From Oscillospiraceae bacterium (lineage in GTDB: Bacteria > Bacillota_A > Clostridia > Oscillospirales > CAG-272): a stretch of DNA of 18,381 nucleotides. This document shows, piece by piece, positions 1 through 7,067 of this stretch (position 1 is its first letter; the number at the start of each line of letters is the position of its first letter). The stretch covers positions 1 through 18,381 of the forward strand of contig SVSF01000025.1 of the NCBI GenBank assembly GCA_015064425.1, read 5' to 3'. The notes beneath the pieces were generated by a model. The model ran no database searches and was not told where the DNA came from. It saw only the letters and a program-made list of their open reading frames with translations. The position numbers and the translations under genes are program-made.

Positions 1-227
1 TCATCTTGAGTGTAATCAGATATTTTCTTTTCTACTCCAAATAAGGCATCGATTGACACCCCTAAAACCTTAGAAATAGTCGGTAATAAATACGTGTCCG
101 GAACACCGCCATTTTCCCATTTCGACACAGCTTGTCCAGAAACGCCAACCAATTCTCCAAGCTGTTCTTGTGTGTATCCTTTAAGCTTTCTGTATTTTGC
201 AATTTTATCTCCGATTTTGAGTTCCAT
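1..227 (-). CDS. XRE-family helix-turn-helix regulator (partial, C-terminus beyond window)
   Basis: Reading leftward from ATG at 227, 75 codons are visible before the window ends. They contain a textbook HTH_3 domain: the helix pair around YTQEQLGELVGVS, then AVSKWENG and a closing VSIDALFG. This family binds operator DNA as dimers and usually represses its own gene or a neighbour. The start is set by GGAGG in the mRNA eight bases upstream and by the expected N-terminal MELKIGDKI. It is transcribed away from the CvpA-like gene with its own promoter (266-294). What follows the HTH (metabolite domain, membrane segment or nothing) is outside the window, so the target is unknown. The family call is firm; the biological role is not. 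Confidence 0.88.
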   Translation of the reverse strand, partial: MELKIGDKIAKYRKLKGYTQEQLGELVGVSGQAVSKWENGGVPDTYLLPTISKVLGVSIDALFGVEKKISDYTQD

Positions 228-265
228 AATAACCTCCACATATTCTTTATCACCGGTGTGGTCTT

Positions 266-294
266 ATTATATCGCAAATTACGGTTTGATACAA
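266..294 (-). promoter_or_regulatory. Promoter of the XRE regulator gene, with palindrome just downstream
   Basis: On the minus strand TTGTAT (294-289) and a perfect TATAAT (271-266) are separated by 17 bp. The predicted transcription start is near 259. The 8-bp palindrome CACCGGTG at 251-258 sits right at that point, a plausible autorepressor operator. The promoter is seen directly; the operator role is inference. Confidence 0.6.
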
Positions 295-371
295 TAGAGG
301 CAATGTTACGTTTCGCAACTGTGGGTTGTTTTTTTGCTTTTGTGTCTACAAAAGCAGTGCTTGCAAAGAAA

Positions 372-405
372 AATGACAGAGAATACAAATGCATCCTCTG
401 TCATT
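372..405 (-). terminator. Intrinsic terminator read on the minus strand
   Basis: A perfect 10-bp stem (AATGACAGAG with CTCTGTCATT, arms 372-381 and 396-405, 14-nt loop) is followed on the minus strand by TTTTCTTT. On the plus strand the stem is followed by CCCCG, so it terminates only leftward transcripts. No convincing complete gene lies immediately upstream on that strand, only a short reading frame (401-481) whose TGA falls inside the stem. Confidence 0.6.
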
Positions 406-481
406 CCCCGTCGGTAAGTGGCGCATCCTTAAAACTGTCCTTAAGAACACGCGCCATACGGTGGCTCTTTTCTTTTGACAA
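401..481 (-). pseudogene. Possible gene remnant or very small ORF ending in the terminator
   Basis: A minus-strand frame ends with TGA at 403-401, exactly inside the terminator stem, as real 3' gene ends often do. It is open from TTG at 481 (26 codons, beginning MSKEKSHR) or from ATG at 457 (18 codons). It is charged and reads like a genuine protein tail. There is no Shine-Dalgarno sequence before either start, and an in-frame stop closes it upstream near 507. It may be the remaining 3' end of a deleted gene, a small protein or chance. The rest of the 228-549 gap holds the flanking promoters and an unassigned hairpin at 336-355. Confidence 0.2.
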
Positions 482-495
482 ATAAACAAATTTTA

Positions 496-524
496 TTGTA
501 AATCATTGTAAAATATGGTATCAT
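496..524 (+). promoter_or_regulatory. Promoter of the CvpA-like gene
   Basis: TTGTAA (496-501) and TATCAT (519-524) are separated by 17 bp, about 25 bp before the start codon. A TTGACA at 475-480 is a second possible -35, but no good -10 lies at the right distance from it. Confidence 0.5.
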
Positions 525-549
525 TTATAAAACGGGAGGGAGAGAGGAC

Positions 550-1710
550 ATGACAGATATTATTTTATGGGCACCGTTTGCTTTAACGTTGATCGCTACC
601 GGTATTATTTTTTCAATAACAGGTCGTGAGAAAGGCTTTTGGAGAGCTTTGATCGGTTTCTGTGCCGTGCTTTTATCAGCATTAGCTTCCGTATCTTTGG
701 CTAAGCTTATTTCTCCGAAAATTGCTCAAAGTACAAGTAACCTCATTTTGGACATTTTTGAAGAAATACCCGAAAATGCCGGAGATATATTTAGAAATGT
801 AAGTGTCGGAGTTTTACGTACAGCATTTACTTTCGTTGTATTTTGGGTGGTCTTTCCCATCCTTACGGCAATATTCCGTGCCATATCTTTTGGGATATGT
901 AAAAATAAGTTAATATCCAAAAGCGGATCTATGAAATTCTTGGGATTGGCTATGGGCTTTTTGACTGCCTTGGCATTTACCTTGATCTGGCATAGCCCTA
1001 TATACGGCACTGCGGCGAATTACGGTGTACTTATAGAGGAAAGCGTAGAGCTTTTAAGTGACGATGAAACAGGTGCTCCCGAGACAAGCTCGGTTCTTAG
1101 ATCCGTTAACAAACATCCGATCGTCAAGATTAGCGGAAAATCTCCGGTATCTATCGTATACGATAAAATGTCCGTTCTTTACATAGATGGAGAGAAGATA
1201 GACCTTGGCGGTGTGTTAAGGATATTCAACGATCTTATACGCAGGATAAATACCGTTGAAAGTTCGGATACCGACGGTAAGACGGAAATATGCAGAGATA
1301 TCGTTAAAATCATGAGAGAAGATGTCGTTGGTTCGGATTGGTTTTATTTTATTTCCGTAGGTCTTGCAAAAGAATTGCAAACAGTTTCTTATGCCGAAGA
1401 TCCTGATATGACGAAGACTATAAATGATATCGGATATGCTTTGGATGTTTCCAAAAGGGAATCTGACGAGATGTTTGACTGTCTTCTTGAATTTACCGAA
1501 TATGCTCTTGATCACAATATTATTGGTATCATTGAAGAAAGAGACGTATTGAAACTCGGACGTTCGGGAATAATCGGAAAGGCTGAAGAATATTCAAAAG
1601 AAAATGAAGATGTCGGAAGACTTGTTAAGATAGTCTTATCATCTGTGGTCAAAGAAGTGTTTGACGGCAACATAAAGAATGCCTGGGATTATATCACGGG
1701 AGAAAATTAA
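550..1710 (+). CDS. CvpA-like polytopic membrane protein with long soluble C-terminal region
   Basis: The 386-residue protein begins at ATG 550 after a purine-rich GGGAGGGAGAGAGGA ribosome site. About four hydrophobic segments are visible at roughly residues 5-24, 31-55, 88-112 and 128-147, the arrangement of the CvpA (colicin V production) membrane domain. The first 150 residues match that family in length and layout. Residues 150-386 are soluble, mostly helical-looking and acidic, and I do not recognise them. CvpA-like proteins are poorly understood inner-membrane proteins linked to envelope integrity. The gene is monocistronic: own promoter, own terminator, convergent neighbour. The CvpA assignment is by topology and overall character rather than a diagnostic motif, so it should be read as a likely rather than certain call. 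Confidence 0.55.
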   Translation: MTDIILWAPFALTLIATGIIFSITGREKGFWRALIGFCAVLLSALASVSLAKLISPKIAQSTSNLILDIFEEIPENAGDIFRNVSVGVLRTAFTFVVFWVVFPILTAIFRAISFGICKNKLISKSGSMKFLGLAMGFLTALAFTLIWHSPIYGTAANYGVLIEESVELLSDDETGAPETSSVLRSVNKHPIVKISGKSPVSIVYDKMSVLYIDGEKIDLGGVLRIFNDLIRRINTVESSDTDGKTEICRDIVKIMREDVVGSDWFYFISVGLAKELQTVSYAEDPDMTKTINDIGYALDVSKRESDEMFDCLLEFTEYALDHNIIGIIEERDVLKLGRSGIIGKAEEYSKENEDVGRLVKIVLSSVVKEVFDGNIKNAWDYITGEN

Positions 1711-1714
1711 AAAT

Positions 1715-1757
1715 ACAAGGGACAACAGCTTTAAGTCTGTTGTCCCTTGTGCGTTTT
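1715..1757. terminator. Bidirectional intrinsic terminator between convergent genes
   Basis: A perfect 14-bp stem (arms 1715-1728 and 1737-1750, 8-nt loop) has a T-rich run on both sides: GTTTTTATTC on the plus strand, TATTTTTAATTTTC on the minus strand. It therefore serves both the CvpA-like gene, which ends at 1710, and the MerR-type gene, which ends at 1757. Confidence 0.88.
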
Positions 1758-2893
1758 TATTCTTTTTGAAGAAGCTCATAGGGGGCATCGCTTGACCAAG
1801 ACCAGTTTCCCCATTTGTCGGCAAAATTTTTCAGATCGTATCTTATTTGTGAGTATTTAAGATTCTTTTTGGGATTTGTCCCGTCTTCGGAAAGCATAGT
1901 GGTATATAAGCTCTCTATATCATTACACAGATATTTTATAAATTGATATTCCTTTTCCGATACCTTTCCGTCTTTCAGTATTGCCTCCACGTTTTCATAA
2001 GTGTGTATGGCGGCGTATCTGCATCCGAGTGCGGTTGAAAGCTCACGTATGGAACTGCTGCTTAATATCTGTTTGTAATGTAATGATTCCGCAAAAGATA
2101 TCGTGTAAGACAGTTTATATATATTGGTGCAGACGAGTTCGGAACTTTGATAGTCGTATTTTTCTTGCTCATATGCGAATTTCAAAAATGAACAGATCTC
2201 TTTTAAGGTGTGAAATATATCATATGCGGCTTCGTTCATCATATTCACGTTTTTCACGTGAGCGGATACAAGAGAAAAAAGGAGCAGAGAAATAACGACA
2301 AGGCAAATTGCCGACTTCATTTTTATTTTTTTTAATGGGACAAAAATTACGGATGCCTTGTTTTTAACTTGTTCGAAGAAGTCCGATATCTTGTCCTTCT
2401 TATTCTGCTTCGACAGAAAACGCAAATATGCCGACTTTTTTTCGTCAGAACTTATATCTTCGTCCCAAACACTAAAGGTTACTGGAGTATCGTTGCCTTC
2501 CGGTACTATGTGCGGGGTATTGAAGCCGAGCTGAACGGCTAGGATATCGGCAAGTGTATCGACATTATTCAATGAATCTGTATCAATATTTTTGGAAAAA
2601 TCAAAGAGAGAAGAACGAAATTTCAGCTCTTTCTCTTCAGTTTTTAAAAAATCATCAAATATACTTTTGGTCTTAAACGGGAACAGCAGCATTTCCTTGA
2701 TCTGCTCCAGGGAAAAGGAAGCTCTGCGTAATATGCTTATAGTGCGGAGACGTGTAACTGTTTCATCATCGTATTCGCGATAGATGCGTCCGTTTTTTTC
2801 TTCGGACAATGGTTTGATAAGTTCTTTGCTCTCATAAAGGCGAATTGCTTTTTCCGTCAGTCCGCAAACTTTCGCAACCTCTTTTATTTTCAC
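1757..2893 (-). CDS. MerR-family transcriptional regulator with a transmembrane anchor
   Basis: The 378-residue protein starts at GTG 2893, fixed by AAGGAGGG upstream. Residues 1-72 are a clear MerR winged-helix domain: KIKEVAKVCGLTEKAIRLYE, then GRIYREYDDE, then ISILRRASFSLEQIKEML. Residues 73-190 form a charged linker with no obvious ligand domain. Residues 194-213 are one strongly hydrophobic segment preceded by basic KKIKMK, which predicts an N-terminus in the cytoplasm and an outside C-terminus. Residues 214-378 are an unrecognised, probably helical extracytoplasmic domain with four cysteines. Classical MerR proteins are soluble and about 110-280 residues long, so this architecture is unusual. 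It probably senses an envelope signal, possibly acting on its own promoter (19-bp spacer) and the adjacent lipoprotein gene. Family is certain, signal and targets unknown. Confidence 0.85.
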   Translation of the reverse strand: MKIKEVAKVCGLTEKAIRLYESKELIKPLSEEKNGRIYREYDDETVTRLRTISILRRASFSLEQIKEMLLFPFKTKSIFDDFLKTEEKELKFRSSLFDFSKNIDTDSLNNVDTLADILAVQLGFNTPHIVPEGNDTPVTFSVWDEDISSDEKKSAYLRFLSKQNKKDKISDFFEQVKNKASVIFVPLKKIKMKSAICLVVISLLLFSLVSAHVKNVNMMNEAAYDIFHTLKEICSFLKFAYEQEKYDYQSSELVCTNIYKLSYTISFAESLHYKQILSSSSIRELSTALGCRYAAIHTYENVEAILKDGKVSEKEYQFIKYLCNDIESLYTTMLSEDGTNPKKNLKYSQIRYDLKNFADKWGNWSWSSDAPYELLQKE

Positions 2894-2914
2894 CGTTATC
2901 CCTCCTTTTTCATA

Positions 2915-2945
2915 AGTTTAACATATGACCTAAGGGCAGTGTCAA
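2915..2945 (-). promoter_or_regulatory. MerR-type promoter with 19-bp spacer
   Basis: On the minus strand a consensus TTGACA (2945-2940) is followed after 19 bp by TAAACT (2920-2915). Promoters activated by MerR regulators characteristically have 19-20 bp spacers with the operator inside. Within and around the spacer a weak dyad, TGAC...GTCA, is visible (2944-2926). A 17-bp alternative (GTTAAA) is a poorer -10. Autoregulation is inference. Confidence 0.5.
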
Positions 2946-2957
2946 TAGTGATTTTAA

Positions 2958-2994
2958 AAAAAGAGGAAAATGTATCATACATTTTCCTCTTTTT
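2958..2994 (-). terminator. Intrinsic terminator of the lipoprotein gene
   Basis: A nearly perfect 18-bp palindrome centred on 2976 (GAGGAAAATGTAT paired with its complement) begins 4 nt after the stop codon of the minus-strand lipoprotein gene. It is followed on that strand by a run of seven Ts. It separates the lipoprotein gene from the downstream MerR-type gene. Confidence 0.82.
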
Positions 2995-2997
2995 ATA

Positions 2998-4854
2998 TCA
3001 ATTTGCTTCAAATTCAGCGGAATCGGATCCGACAGATATTCTATATGTTTCTCCGCTTTTTAATTCAGGTGTACTTATTATAACTACAGCAAACGGCAGT
3101 TCGGGCGTTTGAGAGGCTAAAAGTTTGCCTTCACTATCGTATAGCTTTATTTCCGTACCGGCATTTCTTGAACCGACGTTGAGTGATATGAGTCCTTGTT
3201 TTGCGTCGCTGAAGGTCTGCGCCATTCCGGAAGCTCCGGTTCCGATAAATGTTCCTCCGCTTATTGTGGCACTCCTATCGTAATCGAGAGTAGCGGTATC
3301 TCCTGTCGTTGGACCGCAAACTACCGTATAGCCTCCGCTTATTTCGAGAGTTCCGTTAGCATCTATACCGTCACCGGATGATTCTATATATAACTTTCCA
3401 CCGTAAATATTTATACTTCCGTTAGATGAGCCTCCGTTCATTCCGCCCATACCTCCGTTGCCTCCGGGGCCTCGTCCGCCTCCGTGGCCGAACGTGTCTC
3501 CGCCTCTGCCGCCGCCGAAACCGCTTTGATCCGTACCTCCTGCAGCATTTATTCCATCATCTCTTGCGATAAGCTTAATATTTCCTCCGCTTACGGAAAT
3601 ATTAAGTGCCTCAAGACCTTCGTAGCTTTCTGTTATATTTATCATTCCTCCGGATATTTCCAAAGTTTCGTCTGCATGGAAAGCATCGTCTCCCGTAGCG
3701 ATATTAAAGCTTCCGTCAATCACGGTTATCGAAAGGTTCGAATGTATTGCATCGTCCGCAGAATCTATATCGAAGCTTCCTCCTGAAATATGAACTGCAC
3801 CCGTTGCCTTTATTCCTTTTATGCTTGTACTGCTGTCGGAGTTGTCTGTGCTTGTGAAATGATCGGGCGACTGGCCTGGCCGTCCTCCCATAAAGCCTCC
3901 CCAAAAATCAGAGCTTTCTTTTGTTCCGTTTTCGCTTCCGCCTCCGGACACTATATTGACTTTTACGTTAACAATGCGTATATATGCTCCTGCGCTTATT
4001 CCGTCGCCTTCCGACTCAATATTTATATTTCCGCTTGATATATATACGTAACCGAGGGACGCATCCTCAGCGTTTTCGGAATGAATACCGTCCTTTCCTG
4101 AATTGATTTTTAATGTGGCGTCGCATATTCTGATGCTGTCGTTTGTATTTATTCCGTGCGAAGCGGAATTTATTGTATATACTCCACCTGTGAAAACCGT
4201 GTCGTCCTTTGAAACTATACCGTGACCGGCAGGAGAGTTTATGGTAAGGCTTCCATTTCCGTTAAAGGTAATATCCTCTTTTGAAAAAATTACTGCATCG
4301 ATATTGTTTTCACTGTCGGAAATAAAACTGCCTCCGTTTGAAAGAGTATTATTGCTTCCTTCGGCGAGGGTTATAAATACTTTATCTCCGCTTTTAACGT
4401 AGATCGCCGCAGAACTGTCGGAGCAGATATTTACTCCGTTAAGTACTATCTGTATCTTATCAGTTTTGGCTGCATCTACAATAACGGAGCCGTTTGTAAG
4501 ATCTCCTTCAAGAATGTAGGTGCCGGTATTTTTTAGAGTAACGGTACTTTCCGAAATATCGACGGTATCTGAATCCGTCTCTATCCCAGTACCTTTAAAA
4601 TATACACAGGAGCTTTTGCTTTTATCGTAAGTGATACGTTTATCTCTTTCTGTAAACATATCAGTTTCCGTAATATTTAAGTCGACATCTGCAGGTTCGG
4701 AGCTTTCAAGCTCGGTACTGTCTTGTTCCTCTGTTTTATTCTCCGCGACAAAAAAACTTTCACTTTCTCTGTAGTCTTTATTATTATCGTTTGCTTTTTC
4801 ACACGAAGACAATACCAGCACAGATAAAAGTATAAAAATGATATATTTTTTCAT
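2998..4854 (-). CDS. Secreted lipoprotein with Cthe_2159-type carbohydrate-binding beta-helix
   Basis: The 618-residue protein starts at ATG 4854, preceded by AGAGGTGATATT. An upstream in-frame ATG at 4896 has no ribosome site. Residues 1-18 are a lipoprotein signal (MKKYIIFILL, then LVLSSC) with Cys18 as the lipidated residue, so the protein is anchored outside the membrane. A serine/glutamate-rich spacer (19-75) leads into many short repeats of the form SGG-x-x-x-I-x-S-x-x-DGI (for example SEGDGISA, SGKDGIHS, SSGDGIDA), typical of a parallel beta-helix. A glycine-rich loop is inserted at about 445-478. The composition and repeat pattern match the Cthe_2159 family, whose founder binds polygalacturonate; acidic turns may bind calcium. 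It is divergent from a two-component pair that may control it. The carbohydrate ligand here is not determinable. Confidence 0.8.
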   Translation of the reverse strand: MKKYIIFILLSVLVLSSCEKANDNNKDYRESESFFVAENKTEEQDSTELESSEPADVDLNITETDMFTERDKRITYDKSKSSCVYFKGTGIETDSDTVDISESTVTLKNTGTYILEGDLTNGSVIVDAAKTDKIQIVLNGVNICSDSSAAIYVKSGDKVFITLAEGSNNTLSNGGSFISDSENNIDAVIFSKEDITFNGNGSLTINSPAGHGIVSKDDTVFTGGVYTINSASHGINTNDSIRICDATLKINSGKDGIHSENAEDASLGYVYISSGNINIESEGDGISAGAYIRIVNVKVNIVSGGGSENGTKESSDFWGGFMGGRPGQSPDHFTSTDNSDSSTSIKGIKATGAVHISGGSFDIDSADDAIHSNLSITVIDGSFNIATGDDAFHADETLEISGGMINITESYEGLEALNISVSGGNIKLIARDDGINAAGGTDQSGFGGGRGGDTFGHGGGRGPGGNGGMGGMNGGSSNGSINIYGGKLYIESSGDGIDANGTLEISGGYTVVCGPTTGDTATLDYDRSATISGGTFIGTGASGMAQTFSDAKQGLISLNVGSRNAGTEIKLYDSEGKLLASQTPELPFAVVIISTPELKSGETYRISVGSDSAEFEAN

Positions 4855-4896
4855 AATATCACCTCTTATATTCTGTTTAATATTATTACATCTCAA

Positions 4897-4921
4897 ACTT
4901 AAATAAACTAAAAATTTAAGT
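4897..4921. promoter_or_regulatory. Inverted repeat in the divergent control region
   Basis: ACTTAAAT (4897-4904) and ATTTAAGT (4914-4921) form a perfect 8-bp inverted repeat with a 9-bp spacer, in the 158 bp between the lipoprotein start and the response regulator. It may be a regulator binding site. The region is very AT-rich, so chance is possible. Confidence 0.3.
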
Positions 4922-4944
4922 ACATTTTATTTTTTTACATATTA

Positions 4945-4972
4945 TTGTAGATATGATGTTTCGTTATATGAT
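4945..4972 (+). promoter_or_regulatory. Probable promoter of the two-component operon
   Basis: TTGTAG (4945-4950) is followed after 16 bp by TATGAT (4967-4972). The implied transcript starts near 4979. That would leave the three in-frame ATG codons at 4953, 4956 and 4968 outside the mRNA. Confidence 0.4.
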
Positions 4973-5012
4973 AAAATATTTTTGTGAAAAAATCAAAAAA
5001 GGGGGAATCGTT

Positions 5013-5684
5013 ATCAGAATATTATTTGCGGAAGACGAGCGCGCATTGTCAAGAGCGGTAAAGAAGATATTTGAAAAAAACAACTGTTCCGTTGATGCTG
5101 TATATAACGGAGAGGATGCTTTGAATTATGTAAGGAATGGTAATTATGACGTTCTTGTCCTTGACATAATGATGCCTGTTCTTGACGGCATATCGGTGCT
5201 CAAGACGTTAAGGGCAGAAGGTAATTCCATTCCGGTGTTGATACTTTCCGCTAAGTCAGAGGTGGAGGATAAAGTGCTGGGACTTGACAGCGGTGCGAAT
5301 TATTATCTCGCCAAGCCTTTTGACAGCAGAGAGCTTCTAGCAAGCATACGGGCTATTACAAGAAGCGGTACTTCAAGCGATTCAAAGCTTTGTTTTGGTA
5401 ATATAAGCCTTGATAGAGCTACCTATATTCTCTCTTCTCCTTATGGAAGCTTCAAACTTGCGAACAAGGAGTTTCAAATGATAGAGATGCTGATGTCAAA
5501 TCCTCGTGTACTTATATCCACGGAAAGATTTATGGAGAAAATATGGGGATATGACAGCGATGCGGAGATAAACGTTGTGTGGGTGTACATATCATATCTC
5601 AGGAAAAAGCTTCTTGCTCTCAATGCCGACATTGCCGTAAAGGCTTCGAGAAATGCAGGATACTCCTTGGAGGAAATCGAATGA
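5013..5684 (+). CDS. OmpR/PhoB-type response regulator (start codon unclear)
   Basis: Residues 1-115 (numbered from the codon at 5013) are a receiver domain with acidic pair E7-D8, phospho-acceptor D51 in LVLDIMMP, S79 and K101 in KPF. Residues about 128-222 are a winged-helix DNA-binding domain ending in the usual ASRNAGYSLEE. It is activated by the kinase encoded next, with which it overlaps by 4 bases (ATGA). The start is odd. A strong GGGGGA site (5001-5006) points to codon 5013, exactly where the family normally begins (x-RILFAEDE, 223 residues), but that codon is ATC. In-frame ATG codons lie at 4953, 4956 and 4968, none with a ribosome site. Function is certain; whether translation starts at a non-AUG codon, at 4968, or the base is an error is open. 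Confidence 0.85.
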   Translation: MRILFAEDERALSRAVKKIFEKNNCSVDAVYNGEDALNYVRNGNYDVLVLDIMMPVLDGISVLKTLRAEGNSIPVLILSAKSEVEDKVLGLDSGANYYLAKPFDSRELLASIRAITRSGTSSDSKLCFGNISLDRATYILSSPYGSFKLANKEFQMIEMLMSNPRVLISTERFMEKIWGYDSDAEINVVWVYISYLRKKLLALNADIAVKASRNAGYSLEEIE

Positions 5685-6913
5685 TAGAAAAACTAAAAGG
5701 GAAGCTTATAGTTTTATCTATGGCATCTTTGTTTATACTTCTGATAATTATCGTTTGTGGAATGAATCTGATAAATTACAGATCTGTTACCGCAGAGGCT
5801 GACGAGATACTTGAACTGTTGTCTGCCAACAAGGGCATTTTTCCCGAATTTAAAGAGGGGAACGGAGGAAAGCTTCCTCACGGTATGTCTCCCGAGATGC
5901 CTTATGAATCAAGATATTTTACTGTATTTTTCGACAAAGAAAACAATATAGATCTTGTTGACGTCAGAAGGATTGCTTCGGTTGACAGAGAACTTGCCGA
6001 AAATTATGCCGAAGATATTATTGTGTTGGGTAAACATAAAGGATATATTGATAGGTTTAGATATTTTTTAAATGAAGAGATAAACGGTTCACGCTTGACA
6101 TTTCTGGACTGCGGCAGGAGACTTGATTCGTTCAGAACATTTTTAATATCAAGCTGCCTTATGGCTTTCGTTGGGTTCCTTACGGTATTTGCCGTAGTGT
6201 TTGTTTTTTCTGGTAAAATAGTGCGTCCTATGGCTGAGAACTATGAAAAACAAAAGCGCTTTATTACCGATGCAGGTCATGAAATAAAAACACCATTGAC
6301 GATCATTAAGGCAAATGTTGATATACTTGAAATGGAAAACGGTAAAAATGAATGCCTTGACGATATAAGAAAGCAAACAGAGCGCCTTACGGGGCTTACA
6401 GGGGATCTGATAATGCTTACACGTATGGAGGAAAAAGGAGATACAGCAAATATGATAGAGCTTCCTCTGTCCGATATTGTAAGTGAGTGCGCTGCCGCTT
6501 TCAGGGCACCCGCGATCGCGGGTGAAAAAACGTTGAAAACAGACATAGAGCCAATGTTGACTCTCAAAGGAAACGACAGTTCTTTGCGAAAGCTTTTATC
6601 AGTTTTGCTTGAAAACGCTCTTAAGTATTCTCACGAGGGAAGCGAGATAAGTCTCAAACTTATAAAACAGTCAAAAAATGCATTGCTCAGCGTGAGCAAT
6701 GTCACAAAGATCCCCTTAAACTCAAAGGACACAGACCGTATCTTTGACCGTTTTTACAGAGTCGATACATCAAGAAATTCGGATATGGGAGGCTATGGAA
6801 TTGGACTTTCTGTTGCGAAGGCGATAGCTTTGGCTCACGGAGGAAAGATCTGGGTTGACTTTCAGAACAAAAATATTTTTAAAATTTTCGTACAGCTCCC
6901 GCTTGAATTGTAA
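5681..6913 (+). CDS. Membrane sensor histidine kinase
   Basis: The 410-residue protein begins at ATG 5681, eight bases after GGAGG and overlapping the regulator's stop codon, so the two are translationally coupled. Two membrane segments (about 8-30 and 153-177) flank a short extracellular domain of about 120 residues with no recognised fold. The cytoplasmic part has a HisKA dimerisation domain with H200 in DAGHEIKTPL, then a HATPase_c domain with N-box N312 (ENALKYS), an F-box-like IFDRFYR (354-360) and G-box GGYGIGLS (370-377). There is no clear HAMP domain, only a short linker. It autophosphorylates on H200 and passes phosphate to D51 of the partner. The signal is unknown; the divergent envelope lipoprotein suggests a cell-surface or carbohydrate cue. 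No clear terminator follows. Confidence 0.93.
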   Translation: MIEKLKGKLIVLSMASLFILLIIIVCGMNLINYRSVTAEADEILELLSANKGIFPEFKEGNGGKLPHGMSPEMPYESRYFTVFFDKENNIDLVDVRRIASVDRELAENYAEDIIVLGKHKGYIDRFRYFLNEEINGSRLTFLDCGRRLDSFRTFLISSCLMAFVGFLTVFAVVFVFSGKIVRPMAENYEKQKRFITDAGHEIKTPLTIIKANVDILEMENGKNECLDDIRKQTERLTGLTGDLIMLTRMEEKGDTANMIELPLSDIVSECAAAFRAPAIAGEKTLKTDIEPMLTLKGNDSSLRKLLSVLLENALKYSHEGSEISLKLIKQSKNALLSVSNVTKIPLNSKDTDRIFDRFYRVDTSRNSDMGGYGIGLSVAKAIALAHGGKIWVDFQNKNIFKIFVQLPLEL

Positions 6914-6939
6914 ATAATTTGTTAACATTTTTTATGAGA

Positions 6940-6968
6940 TTGCAAATTATATAATTATATGGTATACT
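6940..6968 (+). promoter_or_regulatory. Promoter of rpsB-tsf
   Basis: TTGCAA (6940-6945) and TATACT (6963-6968) with a 17-bp spacer in very AT-rich DNA. The start is predicted near 6975, giving a leader of about 93 nt. Confidence 0.7.
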
Positions 6969-6984
6969 ATATAGGCAAAATTTT

Positions 6985-7042
6985 TCCGACGTATAATTTT
7001 CGGTGCACGGAAATGAGCAAAAACCGTGTGCAGTACGCCGGA
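6985..7042 (+). promoter_or_regulatory. Structured rpsB leader, probable S2-binding autoregulatory RNA
   Basis: Two nested stems can be drawn. The outer one pairs TCCGACGTA (6985-6993) with TACGCCGGA (7034-7042), 9 bp with one mismatch. The inner one pairs 7003-7010 with 7024-7031, 8 bp including two wobbles. Ribosomal protein operons in Firmicutes commonly have such leaders for feedback by the encoded protein. Pairing is seen in the sequence; the S2 ligand is inferred from position. Confidence 0.5.
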
Positions 7043-7067
7043 GTATAAACCGAAGGAGGACATTAAA

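Noticed and set aside
336..355. Perfect 8-bp hairpin GCTTTTGT/ACAAAAGC as a terminator
   Set aside because: The T run precedes the stem on the plus strand and there is none after it on either strand, so it does not have terminator form.
132..485. 117-codon plus-strand open frame
   Set aside because: It overlaps the XRE gene, its promoter and the minus-strand terminator, has no ribosome site and an implausible cysteine/phenylalanine-rich composition.
4855..4896. 14-residue N-terminal extension of the lipoprotein
   Set aside because: It would place charged residues ahead of the lipoprotein signal and lacks a ribosome site, whereas ATG 4854 has AGAGGTGAT.
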